Of a stretch of DNA of 64,000 nucleotides, positions 30,426 to 40,978 are shown one piece after another (position 1 is the first letter of the stretch; the number at the start of each line of letters is the position of its first letter). The notes below the pieces were generated by a model. That model searched no databases, was not told the DNA's origin, and saw only the letters and a list, made by a program, of their open reading frames with translations. Made by a program: the position numbers and the translations under genes. This DNA is from Nothophaeocryptopus gaeumannii (lineage: Eukaryota > Ascomycota > Dothideomycetes > Mycosphaerellales > Mycosphaerellaceae), in assembly GCA_031771865.1 (NCBI GenBank), contig JASISA010000027.1, forward strand, positions 2,790,001 to 2,854,000. The letters are read 5' to 3'.

Positions 30426-31738
30426 TACCACTTAATACCAGTTGATACAAAGAGTTACACAGTGAGAATCCCGACAAGGACATTGGATGAATGATCCAAC
30501 TTGAAAGCGTCGTTGCACAATACAGCTATCGACTATTAGTGATCGTAAGGTTTGTCTTTTGGTCCCGGAAGCTTTGGAATGGCTGTGTGGTTGCGGACTA
30601 CGAAGCTCTTCGTACCAAGGAATCCAGACGGGCTCATGAAGGATATTTGCGTAGGGTTCTTACTTGGAATCGGGTGGAGCACATTACCCGCACATTCTCT
30701 TCACTCTTGATAGCGGATCGAGTATACCAGATGGAAATTGGTGCCAAGAACTCTTGAGCATGGTCAGCCATGAGGCCAGAGCTCAACGACATCAAATTCA
30801 TGTATGATGTTGATTAAGCCCTCGGCCAATGACCCGACTGATAATTTCTACATCACGCGCCTCATGCTACGATATCATCGTCAGTACACCTTGTCCAGAT
30901 TTGCCATCCCTAGCAACGTATACGCTATTCGCGGCCGAATACTTCAGAGCTATAAGGTTCTGCTGCCGAGCTCGCATGCGTATGCTGTCAACCTTGTCAG
31001 CCTTGCCAGGCCAGCAGCCGTCCTGAGCGGATCCAATATCGCGAACTCCGTCGATTGGTGAGGCTGCTGGCGAATGATGAACATTTCACTCTGACGTTCA
31101 ATCTTCCAGCAATATAATTATCGCCTGCTCCGTTAATTCACGTTCCCCACAGCCGTGAGAAGGTCGAGTGCTCCGCGGTATCGAGGAGACGAGCTATCGC
31201 ACTTCAGCAGACCAGCAAAGAGATTGCTGATATACCTGAAGGTTGTCCTCAGGATTGATCCCACGGGTCGGTGGCTCAATCCAGATAACGTCATAAGTGC
31301 GACCGGGTGTATCGAAACGTGCCGGCACACATAGGTCTCCAAATTCGACTCTCGGTCTTGCAGATGGAGTGTGCCCGAGCTACCTACTCCCGCCGATGCT
31401 GACGTGTCATTAAATGGCACACGCGTTGTGGACACCACGGATCTCAGCGAAACGAGCAATTCGCAGCCTGTCCGGAACGACCGAGCCTTGTCGTTTAGAA
31501 GTCTCCTGAGCTCCATTCTCGTTTCACAGTACCAGGCTTGAAGGTAGGTTTGGCCGTTGGGTAGCAGCTGATGCATCTGCCAGGATGCTGGTCGTCCAGC
31601 TATAGGTTCGAACGTCCCGCAGTATTTCCAAGATCACCTGTGTCGGTTTGTATTCCTGAACGTGCACACTTCTGCTGCTCAAGCTGGGCTGTAGCTTAAA
31701 ATCATCGTGTCTGCAACCTCTTCAATCTTCCAGAAGTC
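30426..31738. other. Intergenic, no supported gene
   Basis: About 1.3 kb. The longest frame is 31133-31576 on the minus strand (147 codons) with no recognisable feature. The right end should be the promoter of the next gene. No repeat or RNA gene seen. Confidence 0.4.
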
Positions 31739-32670
31739 ATGGCCAATCACGAGGTCAGTGATGATGAGTCGCAATTAGGATCCTCCCAGACGGATAGTGC
31801 ATACAGCACAAACGTACCGCGATCAAGTCCTGAGTACCAGAGACGCATCGATGGCTGGTATGATACCGGAGTTGGCGACTTTTACGCAAGGTTCAACAAT
31901 GGCCCAAGACAAGACTTTCAGCATCGGACAACGCCTCGGTACACTCCGTCAGCGTCGTCGTCCATGGCAGCAGGATCATTGTCGTCTACCGGGTCTCCAG
32001 CACCCTTGAGCGTACGCACGCCTTCATTGTCAAGCTCCATCTCAACAGGACAAGCCAGCATCTCATCTGCTCGGACGAGCTCCGCTACATCTGCATTACT
32101 GCCAGCTCAGGCATTCCTCGTCGAAGGGAATGGCGTCCTCGAAGCACCTCTAGACCGGCAAGCAAATTTTCGATGCCCAATGGCTTTTCTCGACTGTACT
32201 CAAGCGTTCTCCGATATTGGCCAGTGGCATACCCATTGTCAAGCTCATTTTCCCGGCGACTTGCCCAGACGAGTTGACTGCCCGTTTCGGAATTGCGAAG
32301 TCTCATTTGAAACAGAATCCGGAGAGCAGACTTGGCGACAGCGATGGGAACATGTCTGGTTGTATCATCCAAGGGGCGGAGATATCGTCACCGCACCGAG
32401 TGGAGGCATTATCAACCACCTTTGGAGGACCCGGATGATTAGCAGTGACCAGGAGAAGGAGTTGAGGTCAGTATCAAGCTTGTATCGGGCCAAAGTGAAA
32501 CCATAACCTGATCTTGATGCAGAGAGCATGGGTACCTTTCCAACATAGGTGCGTATACTCAATCCAACAGGGCCACACGCGACCGGCGACGGGAAAGAAG
32601 ACCAGAAGATGATCGGCGTCCTCGTAATGGTCGAATGTATCATGATGGGTGTTGTGTTGGCAGCTATTGA
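31739..32670 (+). CDS. Hypothetical protein with two atypical zinc-finger-like motifs
   Basis: A 291-residue protein from exons 31739-32466 and 32523-32670 (56 bp intron GTCAGT..TGCAG). The first half is Ser/Thr-rich and disordered. About residues 142-215 hold two C2H2-like patterns: FRCPMAFLDC followed by WHTHCQAHF, and VDCPFRNCEVSF followed by WEHVWLYH. This arrangement recurs in filamentous-fungal proteins of unknown function. The spliced C-terminus (LREHGYLSNIGAYTQSNRAT then an Arg-rich RDRRRERRPEDD tail) looks more protein-like than the unspliced end, which is why the intron is used. A DNA-, RNA- or protein-binding role is possible but not shown. Confidence 0.7.
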
Positions 32671-33542
32671 CGATATCCTCCCTTGCCTGCTAAGGCTTGT
32701 GTTTGCACAATGGCTCTGTCTTTGCTCGCTGGTTGCAACGTGCACCCACGGGTTTTATTCAGGTTCTTCTCGATGAGTGACGGCGTGGTAAAGTACCACG
32801 ATCGCGCTGCAACAAGCGTGCTGTTTGCATTAGCCTGAGGAATGTCCAACTTGTGACGAACCGAGATGACCTCACCTTCTGTACTTTCATCGCGACACGT
32901 CTAGTAAGTGAGACGGGGGTCATGGCGAAGAAGACCGAAGCAGAGGCTGGGACAGGCAGATGAGGTTGACACAGGCGAAGGAACTTGACGGTCTTTGCGG
33001 ATTCATTCTAGCTGCTTACGCATGCTGTCGTCTAAGTATATATGCATCGGCCTTGATGACAACCTACGACATATTCATCCTGAGTGCAGCACTATGTAGC
33101 GGGCATCCCGTGCCGTTGCCGTGAAGTATTGCTCAGCCTCACAATTTCGTTGCTAGCGCAGTGGCAGTCCGCCTCACCTCAAGGAAGGTGACCACATCCT
33201 ACACGCAAAGCCGAGATCGTGCCAATCATCTTCAGTCATTCTCACTCTGAAGTTTACTACCCGCTCGGATGATATGTATGTCCCACCATATGCTGCCGGA
33301 CTTCATCGCTTCCATCTGCAAGTGGACGCACTGTCAATCATGAGTTCTGGGTGATGTTTGCAAAACGCATGAGCTCGGCTGGCATGTCGATCCCACTAGG
33401 ATGACGTTCGCAGCAACATCGTCTGGTGGTGTTTGGGATCTCTCTGTATGCGGTTCAAACGCAGTTCCTACGCTGTCATTCGCGGCAGCGCCCTCCAAAG
33501 GTTGAACAAGGCTTTTGCTCATGTCAAAATGCTGTGCCCTGG
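32671..33542. other. Intergenic, no gene seen
   Basis: About 870 bp between convergent genes. The frame at 33334-33588 (minus, 84 codons) overlaps the 3' end of the ABC gene and has no features. A TAGCGCAGTGG string near 33153 resembles a tRNA A-box but no tRNA folds there. Confidence 0.4.
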
Positions 33543-35774
33543 TCACTGTCGCTCTCCCGCTTCGAGCTCGGCAATGCGCTTTTCCCACTCAGGGACTGCC
33601 CTGAGCTGAAGGTCTAGCTCATCCTTTTCATCTTCGAGTTCGAGCCTTTTATCAGCATCCAGCCGGGTGAAGATATGGCCACCTTGGCCGTCGAATTGTA
33701 AGATCCAGCCATGGTACCTCCATAGCGACCTCCTATGGGACACTGTCATCAAGGTGATCCCCAGCCTCTTCGCCTCGTCGTACATAGTCTTCTCCACTTC
33801 CGGTGTCAATGAGGACGTGCATTCGTCTAGGATCGCATATTTGGGTTTATGGTAGAACAGACGGGCGGCAGCTATGCGCTGTTGAAATCCCGTGCTCAAA
33901 GCATCGGCCCATTCGTGCTCAGCATTGAGCCCGCTGGTGTCGACTGCTGTCCGTCCGCGATTCTCTGTTGGACTTCCAGGTTCGTTTGCATCGAGCGTCG
34001 ACTTTGCATTCGTAGCTTCGAGAAGCGACTCAAGCCCAAGCTTTTTCATGATGTTGATAATATCTTGATCAGTCACTCCCTTCGCACGCATATCCAAAAG
34101 GCGATCGGGATAAAGAATCTGCTGTCTCAAGGTACCTTTGCTCAGATAAGGTCTTTGGGGCACATAGAAGATATCCTCGTTCGATGGCTTGCGGACCCTG
34201 CCGCCATAGACAGGCCAGAGACCGCCCAAAATACGAAATAGGCTGCTCTTGCCACAGCCATTGGGTCCTACGATCAGCATGTGGCCACCCTGTCTGATGT
34301 GGAATGACAGCTGCTCCACGAGAATGTCGCCATTAGGCGAGACGATAGGCACGTTGTCAAACATGATGTCGTCGCCGTCCTCTTCCTTGCCTCGTCCGGC
34401 CAATACCGCGGCGTTGGATTCTGTCGATGCCGACGACACCAAAGCCTTCTCGAAATGTCCACGTTGGATGTCAGCAATCACGTCAAGCAGTAAGCTAACT
34501 CTGCTCGTGTATCCTGCAAGCTCCGATATCTCTTTGTACGAGAACATGAGACGACCGAAAGCATCACTGGACTGGAGTAGAAGTCTTCTGTTTGTGACAA
34601 AGGTCTCTGTCCGATCGCCGGTGCTCTCACTGCCTGGGAGCGCCCCTGGAAGTTTGAAGAAGACCGGGACGGAGCAAAGAAGCAGACCGAGCGCACCCCA
34701 GAAGTACTTCACTGTGAATTCTTCCATAATGCCATGGTATAGTCGCCGTCGCAAGATGCGATTAACGTGTCGGATGAGCGTGAAGTAGCCTTTGTCAACC
34801 GTATCCTTCTCTGCCTCGTGGCCATTGTAGAGAGCGACTTCCTCGCTGTAGTCAATAAGACGGGAATGCTGTGCTCTAAACTCGCCCTCGAGTTTTGCTT
34901 CTTCTGCAACATATTTGCCGAAGGGAGGTGTCAATGCTCGCATCAAGCTCGCGCTCAATTGCACCATGAGACTCATGGCGAACAGACCCTCACCGCCAAC
35001 ACTTCGCGACAGACTCCAATTGTAGATGACAAGATCCAGAATGGGCTTTGACAGGCTCGAATAGAGCTCTGCCAAGCTGTTGGAGAACTTGGTCACGTCG
35101 ACGGTGATCAACTGGTCAGCGTTCTTTATGCGGTCGTCGAGCGCAGACAGAGTGTAGAAGGTCATGTTGCCCAGGTAGAGATTGTGGATGTGGTTCGTGA
35201 GTCGGGTGCGGTAGGAGAGAGCCAGGTTGGTCTGGTGGTAGGCCAGCATGGAGTTTGTGAAAGTGGCCGGCACGGCGACCAGCATCCACCATACCAAGCC
35301 CTTCATGAAGGCCTTTCCCTTCCCTCTAACCAAGCTGCTGACCAACTGGCCATCGAGCTCGGCGACGTACAGGCTAATCAGGGTCCGCAGGACTAAGAAG
35401 ACGGAGTGGCTCAGGATCATGCGCGCCTCTCTGCTCCTCCAGGACGGAACACAGATGTTGAGCAGCCGTCCCAGAGTGACGAAGAACTGCTTGTTCAGCT
35501 CGACCTTCTTCTTGCCTCCATCGTCCTTGCCGGCGAGACCCTTGCGACGATTGTCCGCCGCCCTCGCCGCCGCCGCCTTCTGCTCCTTCACGGCACTCCG
35601 AACACGGTGGATGACGGCGACGAGGAGCGCGAGGTAGATGGTGCGGGAGATGTTGGTGCGGTGGGTGCCGTAGAGCGTCGTCAGGTGGTGAAGGAGCTGC
35701 TTGAGCTTACGGTGGGAGATGGCGCTGTTGGGAAGAGGGAGCGGTGCGGGCGCCATGGTGGTCATCGGGGTCAT
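33543..35774 (-). CDS. Peroxisomal ABCD-family half-transporter (fatty acyl-CoA import)
   Basis: A single-exon 743-residue half ABC transporter. Member of ABCD (ALDP/Pxa), importing long-chain acyl-CoAs into peroxisomes for beta-oxidation. The membrane domain (about 40-380) has the ABCD EAA-like segment EEVALYNG (311-318). The nucleotide-binding domain has Walker A GPNGCGKSS (503-511), FYVPQRPYL (Q-loop region, about 536-544), Walker B KYAILDE (645-651) and H-loop His680 (MTVSHR). The signature loop is LSTGFQQR (626-633) rather than LSGGQ/E, and a 30-residue polar insert (about 588-617) precedes it. A hydrophobic N-terminal helix near 44-58 (RTIYLALLVAVIHRV) resembles the ABCD peroxisomal targeting region. 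It should pair with a second half-transporter not in this window. Three in-frame ATGs lie at the start; the first is used. Confidence 0.9.
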   Translation of the reverse strand: MTPMTTMAPAPLPLPNSAISHRKLKQLLHHLTTLYGTHRTNISRTIYLALLVAVIHRVRSAVKEQKAAAARAADNRRKGLAGKDDGGKKKVELNKQFFVTLGRLLNICVPSWRSREARMILSHSVFLVLRTLISLYVAELDGQLVSSLVRGKGKAFMKGLVWWMLVAVPATFTNSMLAYHQTNLALSYRTRLTNHIHNLYLGNMTFYTLSALDDRIKNADQLITVDVTKFSNSLAELYSSLSKPILDLVIYNWSLSRSVGGEGLFAMSLMVQLSASLMRALTPPFGKYVAEEAKLEGEFRAQHSRLIDYSEEVALYNGHEAEKDTVDKGYFTLIRHVNRILRRRLYHGIMEEFTVKYFWGALGLLLCSVPVFFKLPGALPGSESTGDRTETFVTNRRLLLQSSDAFGRLMFSYKEISELAGYTSRVSLLLDVIADIQRGHFEKALVSSASTESNAAVLAGRGKEEDGDDIMFDNVPIVSPNGDILVEQLSFHIRQGGHMLIVGPNGCGKSSLFRILGGLWPVYGGRVRKPSNEDIFYVPQRPYLSKGTLRQQILYPDRLLDMRAKGVTDQDIINIMKKLGLESLLEATNAKSTLDANEPGSPTENRGRTAVDTSGLNAEHEWADALSTGFQQRIAAARLFYHKPKYAILDECTSSLTPEVEKTMYDEAKRLGITLMTVSHRRSLWRYHGWILQFDGQGGHIFTRLDADKRLELEDEKDELDLQLRAVPEWEKRIAELEAGERQ

Positions 35775-36296
35775 CGGGGAGGGGAGCAGCGACGACGACG
35801 ATGTGACCAGGTGGTACCAGGACGATGCGCGTATCGCATGTTCAGTATCGCATGTTCAAGTCGCTCCAGTGCAGAATGTCAAGAAACGACACCGCCTACG
35901 AGGTATGTATGTATGCTCTGGGCCCGGGCGCATACACGGACATGCATCAGCGGCATGTGATGGAGGATGCATGTGCTGTTGGCGATGACGGGCCATGCTC
36001 GGTCCCACGCGCCTCTTTCATGTGAACGCGCCGCTCATCAGCCTCAAGCCGCGGTTGTCCTGTCTTGGCACGCTAAAGCTCCACCACCGGTCTATCTGTG
36101 ATCTCGTGCCTGAGGCACAGCATACGGCCAAACCCATTCATATTGCATGTCTGATGCCTCGCAGCGTTTGATCATCTGATTAGGTTGATTAGGTTGATTA
36201 GGTTGATTAGATCTAGACTCGATACAGTGCACTCGTAGTCTCTCTCGTGCGTCTATCGTCATCATTATCTTCTATTCGCCATGCCCAGCATCAAAA
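35775..36296. other. Intergenic with 9-bp minisatellite
   Basis: The 522 bp between the ABC gene start and the stop of the cytochrome b561-like gene. Holds the TGATTAGGT tandem repeat (36177-36210). No gene seen. Confidence 0.45.
36177..36210 (+). repeat. TGATTAGGT 9-bp minisatellite
   Basis: Three full copies and a partial fourth of TGATTAGGT, within 90 bp of the stop of the cytochrome b561-like gene. Contains TTAGG but not the TTAGGG array of a telomere. Confidence 0.9.
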
Positions 36297-37226
36297 TCAT
36301 GCATATTGCTCCCTTGAATCGCTCTTCTGGCCACCGTGCCGTCCCCCACTTCCATGAGAATCGGCGTATGCCTCCTTGTATGTTGGTGGTGCGACCTCTT
36401 TGACCTTGCGGCGACGACCCTCGCCCACGATAGCTGAGATGACATACAACAGCCACATGATACCAGCAGCCACGGAGTATCCGATGATTGGGCCCCTGCC
36501 GGCTGGGTCCAGAGGAAAGTTGCGAGCTAATTGCAGCCCCAGTCCTCCATTAATAATTCCAAGCTAAACAATTGTCAGTGTACGCCCTGCACGTCGTGTG
36601 CCATCGGATTCCATTTGCCTACCGTGATGATTATTCTGCCCAACCAAAGATGTCCGTATGACCACACCGTTCGTCGACTGTATTTCTTGAACATCAAGTG
36701 GTGGAGCAACCCCAGAAATGGTTGGAAGAAGAGGAGGATGAAGAGTACGATGCCGATGATCGGGTGCGCGTTGTTTATGATGTTCAGCTGGGTAGGAGCG
36801 ATGCGCACCATCTACAATAATGTCAGCTCTAGTTGGTCGAAACAGGCTTGGGAAATGGAGACATACGTAGATTCCAAGGGCGAACGCTGCGATATACAGC
36901 ACGTACGCCATGAGCTGGAATAGCCCGTGGATCCACCAGAGGCCGCGGCACGATGCCAGTCGGATAATGATGCCGCCAACTGGAAAGAAGAATCCAAAGG
37001 CCAAGGTCGCAAGCACCGCATGAGCGATCAATTTCGTTCGGTAGTTGGAGAGGTCGCCGTAGGGGCCGAAACCAGAGCCATTGCCAGAGCCACCATTATC
37101 GTTGCCGTCGTTTCCATTGCCATTGCCATCAGAGTATGGATTGCCGCCGTTGTAACCTCCAAAGCCTTGCGCGTATGTCGTTCCAATGCCAAAGCCCAGG
37201 AGGATCAGAGTATTGGTCCACCACAT
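36297..37226 (-). CDS. Secreted-pathway cytochrome b561-like membrane protein
   Basis: A 271-residue protein from three exons: 37226-36867, 36811-36623 and 36563-36297. N-terminal signal peptide MWWTNTLILLGFGIGTTYAQ, then a short Gly/Asn/Asp-rich lumenal segment, then about five TM helices of the cytochrome b561/ferric reductase transmembrane type. Candidate haem-ligand histidines are in KLIAHAVLATLAFG, LWWIHGLFQLMAYVL, NAHPIIGIVLFIL, LHHLMFKK and WSYGHLWLGRIII. The C-terminus is a polar cytosolic tail (GRRRKVKEVAPPTYKEAY). The usual N-terminal DOMON/CDH domain is absent or replaced by the Gly-rich segment. Transmembrane electron transfer is the family function; the donor is unknown. Both introns (55 and 59 bp) have clean donor and acceptor sites. 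Confidence 0.87.
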
Positions 37227-38146
37227 TGTCGAGTGGGTGCGCCGATGATTGAGGGTACAAGTCGAATAGAATGCCTTTCGCGCTACCCGAGAAGACAGGA
37301 TGCGTGAGAGAGAGGTGAAACGGGATGAGGATATTTTCTACTCGAGATGGTGGTAATATGTGCGGTAATTGCGATAGTGAGGCGTCGATCACACTGCTGA
37401 TGCACCGCCTGGGCTGCGGTGATGAGGATGCGAGCATACTTAGCCGGCGTGGCTTTTCTATTCGAAGCAGATAACAGCCCAGCCTCGCGGCGTTTCATGA
37501 AGGTCGCAGCTGAAAAGTGACGTCCATCGGACTACAGACGAGCTTACACATTGTGCATAGGCCTTGAAGACATTGGATGATGAGTGGGCGTGTGCAAAGC
37601 CAGGACGAGACATGTTAAAAAGCTGCAGCTGGAGCTCCTGCTGGTTACCACTCGGTAGAGCAGTTGAGATGAGGTGGTGGGTACTTCGTAGATGTTCGGT
37701 CGTCGGAGGATGTGCGAGTGCGGAGAGCCGGCACCCGTTTATAGAAATGCAATCCACGCGGACGCTCCCGCTGCATTATTCTAGGACCGCGCCTGGGATT
37801 ACTTCAAGACCCTGTCAAAGCGACAGTCGCTGCGCTGTGGTTTGGTCGGAGCTGATTGTTTGATGTGAGTGTACTATCTCGAACCTCCGGGAATCAAATG
37901 GGCTTGAGGAGGCGTTATGCAGAGCGGACAAGCTGTCATTGGTGTAAAGTGTCATTCACTGCGTTCTCTTGCTGGTGAAGTCGTCCTGGCTAGACTAGAA
38001 GTAATCGGACACAGGCGTCGGGTGTCCATGGCGTGAACGATTCCATGGCTTGTTGAGCTGTTGTCGTAAAAAGCGGACCATACTGTCGTTTATCGCCCAT
38101 TTGCTGCGGCGGTTATCCAATGCAGAAGAGTGTTTGCAGACTGCTC
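37227..38146. other. Intergenic, no gene seen
   Basis: About 920 bp. Short frames on both strands, the longest (37458-37757 minus; 37564-37863 plus) overlapping each other and unrelated to any family I know. Probably the promoter of the b561 gene and the 3' flank of the next minus-strand gene. Confidence 0.4.
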
Positions 38147-38921
38147 CTATCCTTCTTCGGCATATCCGGTGTCATCGCCCTGCCTGTCGAGAGGCATGCT
38201 TGGCGTTGACTCCTTGGATGGCGAGCGCATCTCGAGCTTGCGAGGTCGTCGAACACCGCCACTCGCATCGGGTTCTGGGATGTTAAGCATGTCCCGCTTG
38301 GGTCGAACCTCGATCTTGCGTGGTTTCTTTCGTACGGGAGGAGGTGGAGGAAGATCAGACGAGGGCAGCGCCACTTGGGCATTCGCATCAGGCGCAGTCG
38401 TCCCAGATGTTTCATTTGTCAAGGAATCCACGACCTCCTCAGGTGTGGCCTCCTCCCAGCGCTTGTCCTTCCCGCCGACCTTGATCCACGGCCCATGAAA
38501 AGCGCCTACACCGGAACCGATCAACATTCCGAGACCTGTGGTTGGTATGGAGACCTAAGAACGAGAAGTGTCAGCCCACGTCTCATTGCTTGCTATTGCT
38601 CTCGAGATTCCTTACGATGCCTCCAAGAACAACCCCGAGCCCCATACCGATACCTGCTCCGATTCCGCCACCCCCAGCGAGACCTTGCCACGTCCCACTC
38701 TGCATTCTACGTGCCATCTTTGACAGGCCATTTGCTTCTACCTCTTTATCATACGCCTCTTTGAACAGTCGCTCGCGCTCCTTCGGGTCTGTGACCTTGC
38801 CCGCCTTCTCTTTCAGGTCTGTTGCTGCTTGCTGAGCCTTGGCAATTTTCTGCATGGCTCCCACGGACTCGACCAGCTCTTCTCTGGTCGGAGCGCTCTT
38901 GGACGCACCTTCGGCAGGCAT
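38147..38921 (-). CDS. Glycine-zipper-type hypothetical fungal protein
   Basis: A 237-residue protein from exons 38921-38616 and 38554-38147 (61 bp intron). The first 75 residues form a charged helical region (MQKIAKAQQAATDLKEKAG, DPKERERLFKEAYDKEVEANG), followed by SKMARRMQSGTWQGL. A glycine-zipper-like segment (AGGGGIGAGIGMGLGVVLGG then IPTTGLGMLIGSGVG) could insert in or lie on a membrane. The tail is disordered with Pro and Arg/Lys runs (PPPPPVRKKPRKIEVRPK). The intron join GGI/VSIPTTGLG makes a continuous zipper. The start was taken at ATG 38921 (MPAEGASK); an open frame extends further upstream without ATG. Conserved in filamentous ascomycetes by general appearance; function unknown. 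Confidence 0.75.
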
Positions 38922-39317
38922 GCTGGCGCGATCTACGCCCCAGGACCTCAAGTCTGAGAGTGTTCCCCAGATGTCCGAACTGCCGCTTGCCAAGAGAAAT
39001 GGACAGAAGGCCTGCCACGCTGCTCTTCCCCTTTGCGTCCTGTGAATCTCACTCCGTGATGTCTGAAATATTCTCGGCGTCGTAGGTGGACACGCGTTCC
39101 TGCGCTTGACCCGTTACTGCCATCACCTTGGTCGGCGTGAATGCGTCTCGCGCGACATGAACGACAGCATGAACATCATGTAAACATTATGCGCGGTGAC
39201 GACTCCGTCCAACTTGTGGCACTCCACCAGACCAGGAACTGCTTCCTACCTCCTGTCGCAGCGTGCCCAGTTTCGTCAGAAGCTCTCAGAGCAGCTCTGT
39301 GCCACCGTCGACAGGGG
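38922..39317. other. Intergenic, no gene seen
   Basis: About 400 bp; promoter side of the glycine-zipper gene. Nothing else recognised. Confidence 0.35.
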
Positions 39318-39659
39318 TCAGACCATGCGCCATGCTTGCCAGTTGCCACCGCTTGCCCTGCCCTGCTTTGCTGACATGGGGGGGATTACCTCCCTTGGCA
39401 TCAAAACCCCCCTCCCTCGAATCTCTCTCTGCAGCGCCCTCCCTCCACATCCACCGCCACCGAAACGACGACGTGAAGAGCTATTCGCCATAGACACAAT
39501 GTCGGTGTTCATCCCCTCTTCAACCACAGACTTATGCCTTTCCCGCCGCCATGAGACACTCGAGCGGTCATGACGGTGGGCTGGCGCCGCGGCATTCACT
39601 AAAGCGCAAATTACGAGCAGGAAGATGGCTACAGCTCTGCTTCCCTTCGGCGTACGCAT
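39318..39659 (-). CDS. Candidate small secreted protein
   Basis: An open frame of about 113 residues starting at ATG 39659. Basic n-region then a hydrophobic core (MRTPKGSRAVAIFLLVICAL then VNAAAPAHRH) gives a good signal peptide with likely cleavage near residue 26. The mature part is basic and Gly/Arg-rich, with GGGGCGG and an NSS glycosylation site and only one cysteine. No domain is recognised. It is not overlapped by a better gene. Evidence is only the signal peptide and an open frame, so this remains a candidate. Confidence 0.4.
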   Translation of the reverse strand: MRTPKGSRAVAIFLLVICALVNAAAPAHRHDRSSVSWRRERHKSVVEEGMNTDIVSMANSSSRRRFGGGGCGGRALQREIRGRGVLMPREVIPPMSAKQGRASGGNWQAWRMV

Positions 39660-40209
39660 GATGCATCTGGAGATTGACCTATCTGGAAATGGCATGTTCT
39701 TTCTGATAGTCAGACGCCACTGAAGGACATGGGCTGCTCAAAGATGTCGATTGAGAGACAGGGGATTTCACACGCGGCAATAGCCTTCGAATACTTTGAC
39801 TACTGAACTTCTACAGGCCCTTCTTGGCGCATGTTGGATCCTATGAGTATGCTCTCCTGTTTCAATGCTGCTGCCTTTTCCATCTTCGTTGGCTTTTGGA
39901 ACCGGCGAACATGCTGTAGTCGGTAGGGGCCAGGGCATTCCCTTTCCCGTAGGCTGCTTGGACGACAATGGGTCCTTAGACTGCCTACACAAAGGTCGCA
40001 GCGCACTGCCGAGATCGAAGATTTAAGTTGCCCTCTCTTCTTGTCACTTTCTTATCCACAAAAGGAGAGCAAGTCGACAACGCAGTTGCATCAATCCAGA
40101 CCAGACCTTCAATATGAATATCAAGGTTATCATACACAGGCTGCGTTCCAGTACATGCGACTGACCGCTGCAGAAACTCCTCGCCATCTTTGCAACCAAC
40201 AGTACGGTG
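39660..40209. other. Intergenic, no gene seen
   Basis: About 550 bp between divergent candidate genes. No signal-peptide exon that would join the following Cys-containing frame was found with confidence. Confidence 0.35.
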
Positions 40210-40908
40210 ATGGGGAGTTTTCCTCCATACTATGGCCTTACCCGCGGACATGAGGGCTTAGATGGAGACACAACTCTGAGAAACACCAAGCGCAGTAATG
40301 AGAAAAGCCCTCCAGAATATAACGTCTTCGTCACCAGGACGAAAGCTCAACCTTCTCCTACCAAATACGGCGTCATAAATGCCAGTGGTTACTGGGCAAC
40401 ACGCACGTCCACCTACAATGATTACGGGGCCGTGGCCACTCCTCAGGGGTACGGCGTGGATGATGCCCTGTCATCCACGGACTCGCGGGAGGATACTTGC
40501 GACACTGGCGATGATCTTTTTCTCATCAGCGTATGTCTCTATTACGACGAATATTGCCGAATCCAGAGTGTCCGGCGCGAAGGAGACCGAGTCAACTACG
40601 ATGAGCACATGTTCAGACTGAATGGCATTCCACGAGGGAGCCGACGTAGCAACAGGAGCGAGTGCGTGAACCTCAACCGCGGCATCTCCAGTTTCTCGCT
40701 CAAGTATGTTTTCGGGGACTATCCTTCTAATAATTGCCGGTTATATGTATACGACAACGAGAATTGTCAGAGTGGCAGGAGCTTCGATTCGATTGGAGTG
40801 AGCAACAATCGGGAGGAATGCTTCAACACGTACAGCGGGAATCAGCATGCACAGTCGATGCGCCTTATCTGCGCTTGGCCATTCGTTTGTTGGAGATTGG
40901 AAGTTTGA
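40210..40908 (+). CDS. Orphan cysteine-containing protein
   Basis: An open frame of 232 residues from ATG 40210. The first 90 residues are polar and Tyr-rich (YGVINASGYW..YNDYGAVATPQGYG). The second half has eleven cysteines in patterns such as CLYYDEYCRIQ, SECVNLN, NNCRLYVYDNENCQSG and REECFNTYSG, ending RLICAWPFVCWRLEV. Alternating C-x-hydrophobic-Y and D/E-N-C-x-x-G strings recall small beta-rich cysteine-stabilised fungal proteins (crystallin-like), but the match is not firm. No signal peptide at this start; an upstream exon may be missing. It converges with the methyltransferase gene (70 bp between stops). Function unknown. Confidence 0.55.
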   Translation: MGSFPPYYGLTRGHEGLDGDTTLRNTKRSNEKSPPEYNVFVTRTKAQPSPTKYGVINASGYWATRTSTYNDYGAVATPQGYGVDDALSSTDSREDTCDTGDDLFLISVCLYYDEYCRIQSVRREGDRVNYDEHMFRLNGIPRGSRRSNRSECVNLNRGISSFSLKYVFGDYPSNNCRLYVYDNENCQSGRSFDSIGVSNNREECFNTYSGNQHAQSMRLICAWPFVCWRLEV

Positions 40909-40978
40909 GATGCGGTCGTTGAGCCGTGTGTTTGGTGCGTTCAACACCCTTATACAGTCATTACCGAGGCCCTCATCT

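Noticed and set aside
31133..31576. 147-codon minus-strand frame
   Set aside because: No recognisable domain, no good start context, lies in an intergenic region.
31560..31620. GGTTCGAACGTCCC resembling a tRNA T-loop
   Set aside because: No D-arm or anticodon arm upstream; no cloverleaf could be drawn.
32467..32522. Unspliced end (VSSLYRAKVKP) for the zinc-finger-like protein
   Set aside because: A clean 56 bp intron gives a longer, better-looking C-terminus; intron retention is possible but less likely.
33140..33215. tRNA-like A-box string (TAGCGCAGTGG)
   Set aside because: No matching B-box and no acceptor-stem pairing within 75 bp.
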